A DNA stretch of 64,000 bases from a virus: positions 1 through 64,000 of IMG/VR virus record IMGVR_UViG_3300009370_000017, one strand, 5' to 3'. Below are positions 6,473-15,047 of this stretch, one piece after another. Below the pieces are notes generated by a model, which saw only the letters and a list, made by a program, of their open reading frames with translations, searched no databases and was not told where the DNA came from. The first letter of the stretch is position 1, and each line of letters opens with the position of its first letter. The position numbers and the translations under genes are program-made.

Positions 6473-7422
6473 AATTAAGTAGAGAGAAAAGAAGAGAAGT
6501 AGCATTATATCAAAGTGTTTATTTTTATGATAGGAATACAAGATTTAATACTGATATTCATCCAGATGATTTTTTTCATACAACTAAATTTAGATCTTAT
6601 TTTGATGATGATAATAGAATTAACGGTATTGTTCCTATAAATAAAATAGAGCAATCTATTTTTTTTAAAGATAAATATTATTATCCTAAAACTTATATTA
6701 AAAATCCAAAGTTAGAAGGAATTTGGTTTATTAAACCAACGGATGGGTCTTTGGGTAATGATATTGAAATAACCGATGATTTAAGTTCAGTAAAAAATAA
6801 TAAAAAAGCTATTTATCAACAATCAATTGATAATCCTTTATTACATAAAAATAAAAAAATAGATTTTAGAACTTTTTTATTATTACAAACATTTGAGGGA
6901 AAATTTAGAGCATATTTTTATAAAGATTCTATGTTAAGATGGACAACACTTGATTATAAAAAAGATGATTTTACATTGGAACGCCAAATAACAAATTATC
7001 TTGCAAAAAGAGATGGTAAATTTTTTGGTAATACTATGGTTAGGGCATATTCTAAACACACATATCATTATTATAAAGAGTTACATGAAACTATGAAAAA
7101 TATTATTGTAGATATTTCAAAAAGTATTTTTGATAGAGTGAATAATAAAACACAAAGAAATATATTTCAATTGTTTGGTGTAGATTTTATTCCTGATGAA
7201 GATAAGAATGTTTGGTTATTAGAAATGAATGGTAATCCAGGTCCTTATTTACATTTAGATAGACCATTAACAAAACAATTAAAGAATTGGACTTTAGATA
7301 TAGTTGAAGATATATTTGATTTAACAGTATATCCAATGTATTATGGAAGAAAAAAAAAGTTAGGTGAATTTGAATTAGTATTTGAAAAAGATTTACAATT
7401 TGAAAAATGGATAGAAGTATGA
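6469..7422 (+). CDS. tubulin-tyrosine-ligase-like (TTL) ATP-grasp ligase
   Basis: A 317-residue ATP-grasp enzyme of the TTL family. These use ATP to join an amino acid to a protein side chain or terminus. Motifs in order: WFIKPTDGSLGNDIEI (86-101, ATP-binding Lys and glycine loop), IDFRTFLLL (131-139, family pattern DlRvyvl), GVDFIPDEDKNVWLLEMNGNPG (237-258, magnesium-binding Asp239, Glu252 and Asn254). No membrane segment. TTL-type ligases are rare in phages and the target is unknown. It is coupled by four-base overlap to the glycosyltransferase upstream and by ATGA to the SET gene downstream. Confidence 0.88.
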   Translation: MKLSREKRREVALYQSVYFYDRNTRFNTDIHPDDFFHTTKFRSYFDDDNRINGIVPINKIEQSIFFKDKYYYPKTYIKNPKLEGIWFIKPTDGSLGNDIEITDDLSSVKNNKKAIYQQSIDNPLLHKNKKIDFRTFLLLQTFEGKFRAYFYKDSMLRWTTLDYKKDDFTLERQITNYLAKRDGKFFGNTMVRAYSKHTYHYYKELHETMKNIIVDISKSIFDRVNNKTQRNIFQLFGVDFIPDEDKNVWLLEMNGNPGPYLHLDRPLTKQLKNWTLDIVEDIFDLTVYPMYYGRKKKLGEFELVFEKDLQFEKWIEV

Positions 7423-7886
7423 ATATTAACAGAAAAAGAGATAGACATATAGTAGATTATTTAAATAATCATTTTTATTGTAAATTAGGTATATCAAAAG
7501 TTCATGGTATAGGAGTTTTTGCATTAAGAGATATACCTGCTGGTATTGATCCGTTTGTTTTACCTAAAAAAGATAGGTTGGTTACAGTATATAAAGCAAG
7601 TTTGAAAAATTTAGATGAGAATATTAAAGAATGGTTAGCTGAAAAATTTATAAATGATGATAAAGTTCAAACAATTTTACTTACTGATACTTTACAAAAA
7701 CAGTTTAAATACTATTTTAATCATAATGAAAAACCAAATTTAGAGTGGAATACACCAAAACATCGCCATCCATGTATGCCACCTTGTCCAAAATGTGGCG
7801 GACAAAATTTTATTACATTACAAGATATAAAAAAAGATGAAGAAATTTTTGTTAATTATGCTATTGACACTAATATTTATAATTGA
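7419..7886 (+). CDS. SET-domain methyltransferase-like protein
   Basis: A 155-residue SET-domain protein, a fold that methylates lysine using S-adenosylmethionine. Visible: SKVHGIGVFALRDIPAG (26-42, SAM-binding start of the domain), FNHNEKPN (100-107, matching the NHxxxPN motif), and DEEIFVNYA (140-148, matching the ELxxDY motif). An insert with C119, C123 and C126 could bind zinc. The ATG at 7419 overlapping the upstream stop (ATGA) is preferred to the in-frame ATG at 7407. It sits between a TTL-like ligase and a Hint protein, suggesting that proteins are modified here. Not proven active: the usual catalytic Tyr is kept in the NY pair. Confidence 0.85.
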   Translation: MNINRKRDRHIVDYLNNHFYCKLGISKVHGIGVFALRDIPAGIDPFVLPKKDRLVTVYKASLKNLDENIKEWLAEKFINDDKVQTILLTDTLQKQFKYYFNHNEKPNLEWNTPKHRHPCMPPCPKCGGQNFITLQDIKKDEEIFVNYAIDTNIYN

Positions 7887-7887
7887 C

Positions 7888-7896
7888 ATATTTATA
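7888..7896 (+). promoter_or_regulatory. possible promoter box ATATTTATA before the Hint gene
   Basis: ATATTTATA lies in the 32-base gap before the Hint gene, the only real gap in this cassette. Similar boxes occur in other gaps (3539, 16285, 34747, 49536). The genome is A+T-rich, so chance matches are common. Confidence 0.3.
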
Positions 7897-7918
7897 CTTA
7901 GGAATATGGAGTTAATTA

Positions 7919-9253
7919 ATGACATGGATTAATACTAAAACGGTATTCACTTGGAATACTAAGGACAAAAAGTACGAAGAAACTCTTAATGAGGGTTATG
8001 ATTATACTGGTCCTACTGCTGAATGTTTTGGTTGTTTTATAGCAGGAACAGCTGTACCTACCTCAGATGTAACATATGAGTTGATAGAAAATTTAAAAGT
8101 TGGTGATACAGTACTTACAGTTAATACAAATACAAAACCATTCACATTAGAAGAAAATAAAATACTTGAAATAGCTACACCTGTTCATGAGAATATGGTT
8201 GAGATAAAATTTGATGCTAAAATGTTCAAAGATGGTATGCCAACATATAAGTATAGTTTAGATGAAGCAAAACCATCTCCCTCTAAGATAGCAGTTGGTC
8301 CGAAGAAATTTCCAGAGTTCTGGCTTGAAGTTTCAGAACTAGATAAACTTTCTGATGATGAGAAAGAAGCAGAGTTTAATAAATATATTGACGCCACTTG
8401 GAAGGATTTAGTAAATACAAATACATTTGATCACCCATATTTGGTAAAAAATAAAGGTTGGTGTTCATATAAACCAAGTTTAACTAAAGAAACATATAGT
8501 ATGGATGTTGGTCAGCTTGAAGTTGGTGATATTTGTTATGTGCTCAATCCTGTAAGGGGAAGAAGTCCTTTTACTGAGGTAAAGATTGTTAGTATTGAAG
8601 AAAAAAATGAAGAAACCCAAACATATAACTTAGCTAGTGTTGAAAATAATCATAATTATTTAGCTAATGGTGTATTAGTTCACAATAAAGAAAGTTTGGG
8701 TGGTGAAGATGTAACTATTTTAAGTAGTTCTGTTGACCACGCTGATGGAGAAGTACATGCTTCTATGTCAATTGATGATAAAGTTTTAGCAGCTAGTATT
8801 TCAGGTTTACCTGATACAGATGTAGCATCAGAATTTTTATTGTGGGAATATACGGGCAGTGATATTGCTTCTCAAATTACATTAGTTACTGCTTCAGTTG
8901 ATTATATTATGTCTTCTTCTCGTAACAATTGGTTAAATATTGATTGTAAAAATGGTAGATCTGATACTTTTAGAATTACACCTGGACACCCATTATTAGT
9001 TAAGAGTGAAAGTTATGGTGAGGGATATGGGCTTCCTGGTTCTACAGGATCAGCAGCACTTACAGGATCTGTTTGGTATTTTGATTATGCAGGAGACATT
9101 AATACAAATTATAAACTTTTAAGTTCTTCATTGGAAGAGGTAGACATTGAATCAATTACACCATATAGTGCGTCTGAATCGTCTAGCTTTTTTAGATTTG
9201 ATATAGAACCACAGGATACATATTTCGTAGATCACATATTAATACATAATTAG
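7919..9253 (+). CDS. Hint-domain (intein-like autoprocessing) protein
   Basis: A 444-residue protein built on a Hint fold, the self-cleaving module of inteins, hedgehog and bacterial intein-like proteins. The N-terminal nucleophile is Cys39 in CFGCFIAGTAV. A block-B-like FDHPYLV lies mid-domain, and the domain closes with NHNYLANGVLVHN (about 240-252). The residue after that Asn is Lys, not Cys, Ser or Thr, so normal protein splicing is not expected; cleavage or ligation to another nucleophile is possible. A second, degenerate half-module follows, with GHPLLVK near 359 and DTYFVDHILIHN as the last residues of the protein, without its own cysteine. It may process or attach a modified peptide or virion protein. 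Located in the centre of the modification cassette. Confidence 0.82.
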   Translation: MTWINTKTVFTWNTKDKKYEETLNEGYDYTGPTAECFGCFIAGTAVPTSDVTYELIENLKVGDTVLTVNTNTKPFTLEENKILEIATPVHENMVEIKFDAKMFKDGMPTYKYSLDEAKPSPSKIAVGPKKFPEFWLEVSELDKLSDDEKEAEFNKYIDATWKDLVNTNTFDHPYLVKNKGWCSYKPSLTKETYSMDVGQLEVGDICYVLNPVRGRSPFTEVKIVSIEEKNEETQTYNLASVENNHNYLANGVLVHNKESLGGEDVTILSSSVDHADGEVHASMSIDDKVLAASISGLPDTDVASEFLLWEYTGSDIASQITLVTASVDYIMSSSRNNWLNIDCKNGRSDTFRITPGHPLLVKSESYGEGYGLPGSTGSAALTGSVWYFDYAGDINTNYKLLSSSLEEVDIESITPYSASESSSFFRFDIEPQDTYFVDHILIHN

Positions 9254-9260
9254 AGGTTAC

Positions 9261-10175
9261 ATGATATTAACTACTTCTTATACAAGTCCACCTGGATTTG
9301 GTCATAGAATTTTCGTTTGGGAATATCTTTATTTAATTAATCAATATAATGATTTCAAATTTGATTTAGTTTTATCCGATAGTGTTTATGAGGAAACTAA
9401 ATATTTAGATTTTCCAAAAACAAAAATAGTGTCGGATGATAGATATACTACTAAGAAATTTAGAGCGAAAAAAATCGTAGCTGAGATATTAGATAAACAA
9501 TTAACTTCACACGACCATATGCTCAAAGATTGGGATTGTTGTTATTACCATAACGAAAATATTTTTATACCTGATATAGATACTCTTAGACCAATTCAAG
9601 AAATTCAAATGAAAGACAAAAAACTATTACAGAAAATAAAAGATACTGTTAAAGATTGTATTGGAATTCATGTGAGACGGGGAGATTTAAAAGATGATGG
9701 TAGTGAGAATTATAAAAAATGGTTAAATAGAGATAATAACAATTGGAGATATGCATACTTAGAAGATAATTATTATCTTACAAGATTAGAAAATCATCCA
9801 AATAAAAAATTCTATTTAAGTTCAGATGCTACATTAGAAGAATTAAAATTTATTACAGATAACTATGATGTTATTATGAGTGATGATATTTTAGGAGAAA
9901 AAAAAGAAAGAATTAAATGGGGATTTAATGACAACTATTATATGCATGGTGGTCCTAAAATAGATTTACATTCAATAGTAGATTTGATGGCACTAACATA
10001 TTCTAAAAAATTTATTGCAAGTAATTCTATGTGGAGTGAATTTATTTCAAATTATAAACAAGATAGTTGGAATAATACAGATACTATTTATCCAACAAGA
10101 TGTTATAAAGTTGCACCAAGAGAAGGATTATATTATTTGGATTACGGATTTCCGTCATCTATGTTACACTCATGA
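9261..10175 (+). CDS. fucosyltransferase-like glycosyltransferase
   Basis: A 304-residue protein with GIHVRRGDL around residue 136-144, the donor-binding HxRRGD motif of alpha-1,2/1,6-fucosyltransferases and protein O-fucosyltransferases. Farther on, KKFYLSSDATLEELKFI matches the conserved 'fylsSD' segment, and the C-terminal part (MALTYSKKFIASNSMWSEF) matches the 'ls.s..fi.s.sS.fs' segment of the same families. It would transfer fucose or a related sugar from a GDP-sugar. The acceptor is unknown. It starts seven bases after the Hint gene and overlaps the next gene by four bases. Confidence 0.85.
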   Translation: MILTTSYTSPPGFGHRIFVWEYLYLINQYNDFKFDLVLSDSVYEETKYLDFPKTKIVSDDRYTTKKFRAKKIVAEILDKQLTSHDHMLKDWDCCYYHNENIFIPDIDTLRPIQEIQMKDKKLLQKIKDTVKDCIGIHVRRGDLKDDGSENYKKWLNRDNNNWRYAYLEDNYYLTRLENHPNKKFYLSSDATLEELKFITDNYDVIMSDDILGEKKERIKWGFNDNYYMHGGPKIDLHSIVDLMALTYSKKFIASNSMWSEFISNYKQDSWNNTDTIYPTRCYKVAPREGLYYLDYGFPSSMLHS

Positions 10176-10900
10176 GTTTATATAAACATCCAATAAAATT
10201 CGATCTAGATAAATTATTAAAAGAAAAAGACTATGCTGAATCAGTAGTTACATATGATTCAGGATTTAGAAATCATTGTATATCTTTGTTAGGTAGAAAA
10301 GAAGAAGAAATGGAAGGTTGGAATCTTTATTTAGCAGAAATGAATAGGCATAGAATATGGAAAGATTATAATAGACAAGTGAATGTATTATATGATACAG
10401 AAATCTTACAAGATATTCCTTTTGATAGAAAACATTTACCTTATATGAATAGTGTATTTGATATATTTAATGAAGGAACTGAAGTTTTAGTTGCTAGATT
10501 AATTCGAAGAGAATCACATTCTTCATACGGCATACATAGAGATTATGGAAAAGGTATGGAAGAACTTGAAGATTCTAAGAAGATGATGTGGAGATTTCAG
10601 ATTCCACTTATATCAAATAAAGACTGCTACTTAATTATTTTTAAAGATCATGTAGTTGACAAATGGAAAGAGTTATATGGTGAATATCAATTAGAAGATT
10701 TTTTAGATAAACCATCTGATGATTTTCAGGTTCATCATTTAGAGGATGGTTATTTATATCACTTTAAAGTTTGGAAGTATGCACACACGGTATGGAATAT
10801 GGGGGAAACAGATAGATATACATTAGTAGTTGATACAATACCAAATGAGTGGATAGAAAATTGGGCAAAGGAAAATTTAAATGAAGTTTTACCTTCATAA
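10172..10900 (+). CDS. aspartyl/asparaginyl beta-hydroxylase-like 2-oxoglutarate oxygenase
   Basis: A 242-residue protein resembling the aspartyl/asparaginyl beta-hydroxylase family, iron- and 2-oxoglutarate-dependent enzymes that hydroxylate amino-acid side chains. The metal-site pattern is visible: SSYGIHRDYG (HxD, around 118-127), WRFQIPLISNKDCYLI (the conserved RfqiPL strand), and YHFKVWKYAHTVWNMGETDRYTL (distal His, then the Arg that anchors 2-oxoglutarate). No signal or membrane segment. It overlaps the fucosyltransferase-like gene by 4 bases and the following ATP-grasp gene by 20 bases, which implies tight co-translation. Confidence 0.8.
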   Translation: MSLYKHPIKFDLDKLLKEKDYAESVVTYDSGFRNHCISLLGRKEEEMEGWNLYLAEMNRHRIWKDYNRQVNVLYDTEILQDIPFDRKHLPYMNSVFDIFNEGTEVLVARLIRRESHSSYGIHRDYGKGMEELEDSKKMMWRFQIPLISNKDCYLIIFKDHVVDKWKELYGEYQLEDFLDKPSDDFQVHHLEDGYLYHFKVWKYAHTVWNMGETDRYTLVVDTIPNEWIENWAKENLNEVLPS

Positions 10901-11849
10901 AGATATTTTATATGAAGATCAAGCGTGGAAAACTGTTAAGTTTTTATTAGATGTAAAAAAAATATCTAATGAGGTTGTAGATATGCACAATATAGAATCT
11001 ATAAAGCAATTAAATGTTTCAAGTGATGATATATGTTTTGCTAGATTTGGTCATCATTTTGATGATAAGATAGCAACTAATAAAGCATATGATGTATTAA
11101 CTCAAAAATTTAATAAAATATATCCTTCAAAAGACGCATATTATTATTATGATGATAAATTAAAGCAATATGAATTTATGTTAGAAAATGATATACCTTG
11201 TTTGAAAACATATTATGTAGGTAGTAAAGAAGAGATAGAAAAATTAAATATAAAATTTCCTATAGTTACTAAAAAAACTTGGGGGGCTGGAACTGAACAA
11301 GTTAATAAGTGGGATGATTATGAATCTATTGTTGATAATAAAGATACTCGAAGTTGGACAGGGGGATCTATATTTCCATGTTTAGTTCAAGAATATAAAG
11401 ATGTAGATTATGATATTAGAGTTAGAATTTTAAACTCTAAAGTTTTCTTTACTAAAAGAATGCACGAGTTTAAAACAAAAAATAAAGATAATTTTCCATA
11501 TGGTACAAAAGAGATTCTTAAAAAAGATAGAATAAAATATCATTTACCACCATATGAAGTTCCTGTAGCATTACCAATAAATGATTTAGCAGAAGTAGAA
11601 GATATTATACCTATAGTAGAAAAATTACATAAGATTCAAAATGAAAAATTGAATAGTAATTTTGTGGTGTGGGATATTCTTAGAACAAATGAAGGAATAA
11701 AAATTCTTGAATTTAGTCATGTTACAGTATATAAAAGTTTTCCACAAATTTATTATGATATAGAATATAAAGAAGCAAATAAATTAACAATAAAAAATCG
11801 TGAACATTTTTTTTATTTGTATAACGAAATATTAAAAGGATTAATATGA
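10881..11849 (+). CDS. RimK-like ATP-grasp ligase
   Basis: A 322-residue ATP-grasp protein. The core reads KQYEFMLENDIPCLKTYYV (about 95-113, domain start), FPIVTKKTWGAGTEQV (about 127-142, ATP-binding Lys and glycine loop), CLVQEYKDVDYDIRVRIL (about 172-189, the QEY and DxR motifs), and NFVVWDILRTNEGIKILEF near 265-283 (metal-binding Asp and Glu; the usual final Asn is replaced). These enzymes join an amine to an activated carboxylate, as in RimK-type glutamylation or amino-acid ligation. It is the second ATP-grasp ligase in the cassette and, unlike the TTL-like one, resembles the RimK branch. Confidence 0.82.
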   Translation: MKFYLHKDILYEDQAWKTVKFLLDVKKISNEVVDMHNIESIKQLNVSSDDICFARFGHHFDDKIATNKAYDVLTQKFNKIYPSKDAYYYYDDKLKQYEFMLENDIPCLKTYYVGSKEEIEKLNIKFPIVTKKTWGAGTEQVNKWDDYESIVDNKDTRSWTGGSIFPCLVQEYKDVDYDIRVRILNSKVFFTKRMHEFKTKNKDNFPYGTKEILKKDRIKYHLPPYEVPVALPINDLAEVEDIIPIVEKLHKIQNEKLNSNFVVWDILRTNEGIKILEFSHVTVYKSFPQIYYDIEYKEANKLTIKNREHFFYLYNEILKGLI

Positions 11850-13411
11850 AGAAAGTTATTATAGTTGGTGGTGGATTTGCAGGTTACTTAACAGCGTTGT
11901 TTTTAAATAAAAAATTTCCTAAATTAAAAATTGATATAATAAAATCATCAGATAAAGAACAAATTTCTGCTGGAGAACAAACAGGCAAAGAACAACTACA
12001 ATTGTTTTTTGAATCATTAGGAATTGAAGAAACTGAATGGTTTAGTAGAACAAAATCTTTTTTAAAAATAGGTAATTCTTTTGTTGGGTGGGGAAACCGT
12101 GAAAATTTTGATCCTCGAGTTGGTGGACCAGATGTAGTTAATCATAGTTTTGTAATGGAAAATAAATTATTACCTTTACTTAGGAATGGTGGTGGTATGA
12201 AATCCGTAAAGGATTCTATGAAATATAATGATAAGTTACATACTGAATTATATCAAAATAGTTTTTTAGAAACACCCATAGATAATACGGATGATTATAT
12301 AGATAGTTTTAAAAAACACTTTAAAAATAGTTTTTTTAATAGAAAGAATAATAGAGCCATAGCTCATATGCATGATTGGTTAGAGATAGGTAAATTTATA
12401 GAAACTAAGTTTGATGATAATGTTAAAATAATTACTGATCATATAACTGATGTGGTTGTAGATAAAAAAAATAATACTATAGAATATCTTGTTAATAAAG
12501 ATAAAGAAAAGATTAAAGCAGATCACTACGTAGATTGTACAGGTATTAGTAGAATTTTGATTTCTAAACTTAGTAAAGTTGTAGATATTAGTGATGAATA
12601 TCCTGTAAATAGTGCCGTATTTGGTCCAGTAGAATATATAGATAGAACTAAAGAGATGGTGCCAACCTTATATACTACTGCTTTTAAAAATGGTTATTCA
12701 TTTAAAACACCATTACAACATAGGATAGGAACAGGATATGTCTATTCAGATAAGTATATTAGTAAAGATGAAGCAATAGATGAGATAAATGATTATTGGG
12801 ATGGTAGATTTAAGTCAGATCAAGTTAATCATTTAAAATGGACTCCATCTTATGTAGTTAAACCTTTTCAGAAAAATTGTAGCGCTGTAGGATTAGCAGG
12901 ACAATTTGATTGTCCAATGGAATCTACAGTATTTACTCAGATATCAACTGCTCTTCAACAATTAGGAAATTATTTAAATAGAGATAATAAATTATTATAC
13001 ATGAATCGTTCTGATATAAGAGATGAAGATATGTTAAATTATTGTAATACTTGGACTGAATATACTTTTCATAATACAAGACATTTTAAACAAATGATGT
13101 TTTATACTACAAATAGAGATGATAGCGAATTTTGGAAGAATATTAAAACACTTAATTATTCTGATATTTTTTATAAAAAATTAAGTTTCTTTTTAGACAA
13201 TTCATTTGATTATATAATAGAAAATAGAAATAAGTTTCCTGATTATACTCCACCAACAAATTTTAATATTAATGAAGATAGATTTTGGAGAGTATATCAA
13301 AAAGGATTTAAAGGATATTTTGATTATATGGGAATAAGGGGTGTAGGACATAGTATGATATTAGATGTTCATAATTGGTTAATGATTCTTGCGTATAAAA
13401 AATACATTTAA
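11846..13411 (+). CDS. tryptophan-halogenase-family flavoprotein
   Basis: A 521-residue FAD-dependent protein of the tryptophan-halogenase family. The N-terminus has the dinucleotide-binding loop VGGGFAG (7-13), followed by SAGEQTGKEQL in the place of the family's 'GEat.p' segment. DCTGISRIL (FAD contact) and NGYSFKTPLQHRIGTGYVYS (the ipl/r.g.GyvYs segment) follow. The usual WxWxIP signature is not intact (YSFKTPL). Halogenases of this family are known in cyanophages (for example VirX1). It could halogenate an aromatic residue or small molecule, or act as another flavin oxygenase. Overlaps the preceding gene by four bases; last gene of the cassette. Confidence 0.87.
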   Translation: MKKVIIVGGGFAGYLTALFLNKKFPKLKIDIIKSSDKEQISAGEQTGKEQLQLFFESLGIEETEWFSRTKSFLKIGNSFVGWGNRENFDPRVGGPDVVNHSFVMENKLLPLLRNGGGMKSVKDSMKYNDKLHTELYQNSFLETPIDNTDDYIDSFKKHFKNSFFNRKNNRAIAHMHDWLEIGKFIETKFDDNVKIITDHITDVVVDKKNNTIEYLVNKDKEKIKADHYVDCTGISRILISKLSKVVDISDEYPVNSAVFGPVEYIDRTKEMVPTLYTTAFKNGYSFKTPLQHRIGTGYVYSDKYISKDEAIDEINDYWDGRFKSDQVNHLKWTPSYVVKPFQKNCSAVGLAGQFDCPMESTVFTQISTALQQLGNYLNRDNKLLYMNRSDIRDEDMLNYCNTWTEYTFHNTRHFKQMMFYTTNRDDSEFWKNIKTLNYSDIFYKKLSFFLDNSFDYIIENRNKFPDYTPPTNFNINEDRFWRVYQKGFKGYFDYMGIRGVGHSMILDVHNWLMILAYKKYI

Positions 13412-13420
13412 CCTTATCTA

Positions 13421-13436
13421 ATTAGAAGAGTCTAAT
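13421..13436 (+). other. short hairpin after the modification cassette
   Basis: ATTAGA (13421-13426) pairs with TCTAAT (13431-13436) around an AGAG tetraloop, ten bases after the halogenase-like gene. It has no U-tract. It resembles the hairpin at 4827 and may mark a processed messenger end. Confidence 0.4.
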
Positions 13437-13441
13437 ATAGT

Positions 13442-13585
13442 ATGATAGATACAGAAAAATTTATAAAAAACCTACATAAAGAAATAAAACGTAGAAAAGA
13501 ACGTAAACAACGTGTATTCAATACTATTTATTTAGTAGGAGTGTTTATCTTTGATTTTATAATAGACACAGGAGAATGGATATGA
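13442..13585 (+). CDS. small single-span membrane protein, 47 residues
   Basis: An ATG at 13442 opens a 47-residue frame: a basic N-terminal half (KEIKRRKERKQR) followed by one hydrophobic segment (TIYLVGVFIFDFII) and a short polar tail. The positive N-terminal side suggests the N-terminus stays inside. It overlaps the next gene by four bases (ATGA), which supports it as real. Function unknown; first of a run of small envelope proteins. Confidence 0.65.
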   Translation: MIDTEKFIKNLHKEIKRRKERKQRVFNTIYLVGVFIFDFIIDTGEWI

Positions 13586-13917
13586 AAAAATATTTATTAA
13601 TGTTTGCTTTTATTTTACCATTAATGGCTCAAGAAGTTGAAGTTAAAGAAACAGATGGTAAGACAGAAGTTACCGTTAAGAAACAACACGATAAGAAAAA
13701 ATGGGATCGTGGCAGTATGAAGCGCGGTATGGACAGACGTGATAAACGAATGATGATGGCTAAACGAAAAAAGATGCAAAGGAAGAGATTCTGGCGCTCA
13801 GCAGTTCGTGTAGTTGTTATTGGTGGAGTAGCTTATTATGTTGGATATACTCAAGGCCAAAAGCATGAACATAAACGTGGTTGGAATAAAAAACCATATA
13901 TGGGTGATAGAAAATAA
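13582..13917 (+). CDS. small secreted or membrane protein, very basic
   Basis: A 111-residue protein. The ATG at 13582 has GGAG seven bases upstream, whereas the ATG at 13576 is too close to it. A signal peptide MKKYLLMFAFILPLMAQ is followed by an acidic/polar stretch, then a highly basic Met/Arg/Lys block (KRKKMQRKRFWR) and a second hydrophobic segment (VVVIGGVAYYVGY). It would lie in or across the inner membrane or periplasm. Function unknown; possible lysis-associated protein, given its neighbours. Shares its stop region with the next gene's start. Confidence 0.72.
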   Translation: MKKYLLMFAFILPLMAQEVEVKETDGKTEVTVKKQHDKKKWDRGSMKRGMDRRDKRMMMAKRKKMQRKRFWRSAVRVVVIGGVAYYVGYTQGQKHEHKRGWNKKPYMGDRK

Positions 13918-14501
13918 TGAAACTTAAAAAAATATTAATGAGTTGTGTATTACTTTTTGGGAGCTTGTCTCTATCGGGATGTTATACGCAACTCTCTATG
14001 TTTTATCCTGAACCAGAAATCGAAAATGATGATAGTGAACAGTTCTACGAAACTTATTCAAGAGCAGTTCCAAGACCTCTTAACGTAGGTATTTACGCAC
14101 AAGACGGAGCAGGAACACCATTGAGTTTAGCTTATAGTTCAATGTATAATAGATTTCAACCATACTATGGATTTGGTTATGGTTATGGTAGAAGTGGGTA
14201 CTATAATAGCTATGGAACTTATTATGGATATGATTCGTATCTAATAGGTGGGTATACAATGTATGTTCCAGTTAATACAGGTGAAAGAAAACCAAGAACA
14301 TTTTCTACAAGTAGAGATAGTGATGGTTCACCTGGAACAAATTTAAATGTTACAAGAACAAGAAGTTCCAACACTTCACAATCAAGTAATAGTGGTTATA
14401 GTAATAGTTCGAATGTATCAAGTACAAGAAGTTCTTCAGGGCGCTCGTCAAGTTCTTCCTCAAGTTCTAATTCAGGAAGAAGAGTAACCAAGAGGAATTA
14501 A
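13917..14501 (+). CDS. predicted lipoprotein with Gly/Tyr- and Ser-rich repeats
   Basis: A 194-residue protein with a lipoprotein signal: MKLKKILMSCVLLFGSLSLSGC, lipobox LSGC with the modified Cys at residue 22. The mature part has a Tyr/Gly-rich region (GFGYGYGRSGYYNSYG) and a long Ser/Asn/Arg-rich tail. It is expected to be anchored in a membrane, probably the outer one. Such low-complexity tails suggest a surface or cell-wall contact. Function unknown. Possibilities include a spanin-like lysis protein or a lipoprotein that blocks superinfection. It overlaps the stop of the preceding gene. Confidence 0.8.
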   Translation: MKLKKILMSCVLLFGSLSLSGCYTQLSMFYPEPEIENDDSEQFYETYSRAVPRPLNVGIYAQDGAGTPLSLAYSSMYNRFQPYYGFGYGYGRSGYYNSYGTYYGYDSYLIGGYTMYVPVNTGERKPRTFSTSRDSDGSPGTNLNVTRTRSSNTSQSSNSGYSNSSNVSSTRSSSGRSSSSSSSSNSGRRVTKRN

Positions 14502-14502
14502 T

Positions 14503-14793
14503 ATGATATTAGAATTATTATTTAGCTTTGTACTCTTTATTACTGGTGGACATTTAATAGATACTAAATTTAAAGTACATCATTATAGTGATGAGGATTA
14601 TAAGGAAATTTTCTTTCTACAAGCTAAAAAGGAAATTTCTAAGGAATGTATAAAACACTCTGTAGTGGAAACTATTACTTATAAAAATAGTTATCGTGAA
14701 GGTAAGCAACAGAGGGATTATACAATATCTAATCCATATCCAATACAAGATACACCACAACAAGATACTTTTAATAGTCAAAGGAGAAATTAG
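14503..14793 (+). CDS. membrane-anchored hypothetical protein, 96 residues
   Basis: Begins with a hydrophobic segment (MILELLFSFVLFITGGHLI) that can act as a membrane anchor or uncleaved signal, then a polar, charged domain of about 70 residues. Placed directly after the lipoprotein gene with a one-base gap, and before another membrane protein. A lipoprotein followed by an N-anchored protein is the kind of pair seen in two-component spanins, but no spanin motif is recognised. Function unknown. Confidence 0.7.
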   Translation: MILELLFSFVLFITGGHLIDTKFKVHHYSDEDYKEIFFLQAKKEISKECIKHSVVETITYKNSYREGKQQRDYTISNPYPIQDTPQQDTFNSQRRN

Positions 14794-14795
14794 TT

Positions 14796-15047
14796 ATGAG
14801 TAGTTTAGCAAAAATAATTGGAGCTATTTTAGCTGCATTAGGGTTAAGTTCTTTAGTATCAGGAAAGAAAAAAGCTGCAGTTAAGAAGATAGATGCCAAG
14901 AAAAAAGTTGTAAAGAAAAAAGTTAAAAAAATTGATAAGGAACTAAAACAGGTTAAGAAAGCACAAACAAAAGCTAAAAAACCTACTAAGAGAAAAAAAG
15001 TAAAAGACTCTGATAAGTTTCTGAAAGATTTTGCAAAGAAAAAATGA
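14796..15047 (+). CDS. lysine-rich protein with hydrophobic N-terminus, 83 residues
   Basis: Residues 4-22 (LAKIIGAILAALGLSSLVS) form an amphipathic or membrane helix. The remaining 60 residues are almost entirely Lys, Val, Ala and Ile repeats (KKKVVKKKVKKIDK), like histone H1 tails. There is no clear signal cleavage site. It may bind DNA or acidic membrane surfaces. A holin- or antiholin-like role is possible but not shown. AAGGAG precedes the start, and the gene overlaps the next by four bases. Confidence 0.72.
   Translation: MSSLAKIIGAILAALGLSSLVSGKKKAAVKKIDAKKKVVKKKVKKIDKELKQVKKAQTKAKKPTKRKKVKDSDKFLKDFAKKK

Noticed and set aside
7919-9253. A true intein interrupting a gene
   Set aside because: There is no +1 Cys, Ser or Thr after the terminal HN, and the flanks do not form a host protein when joined.
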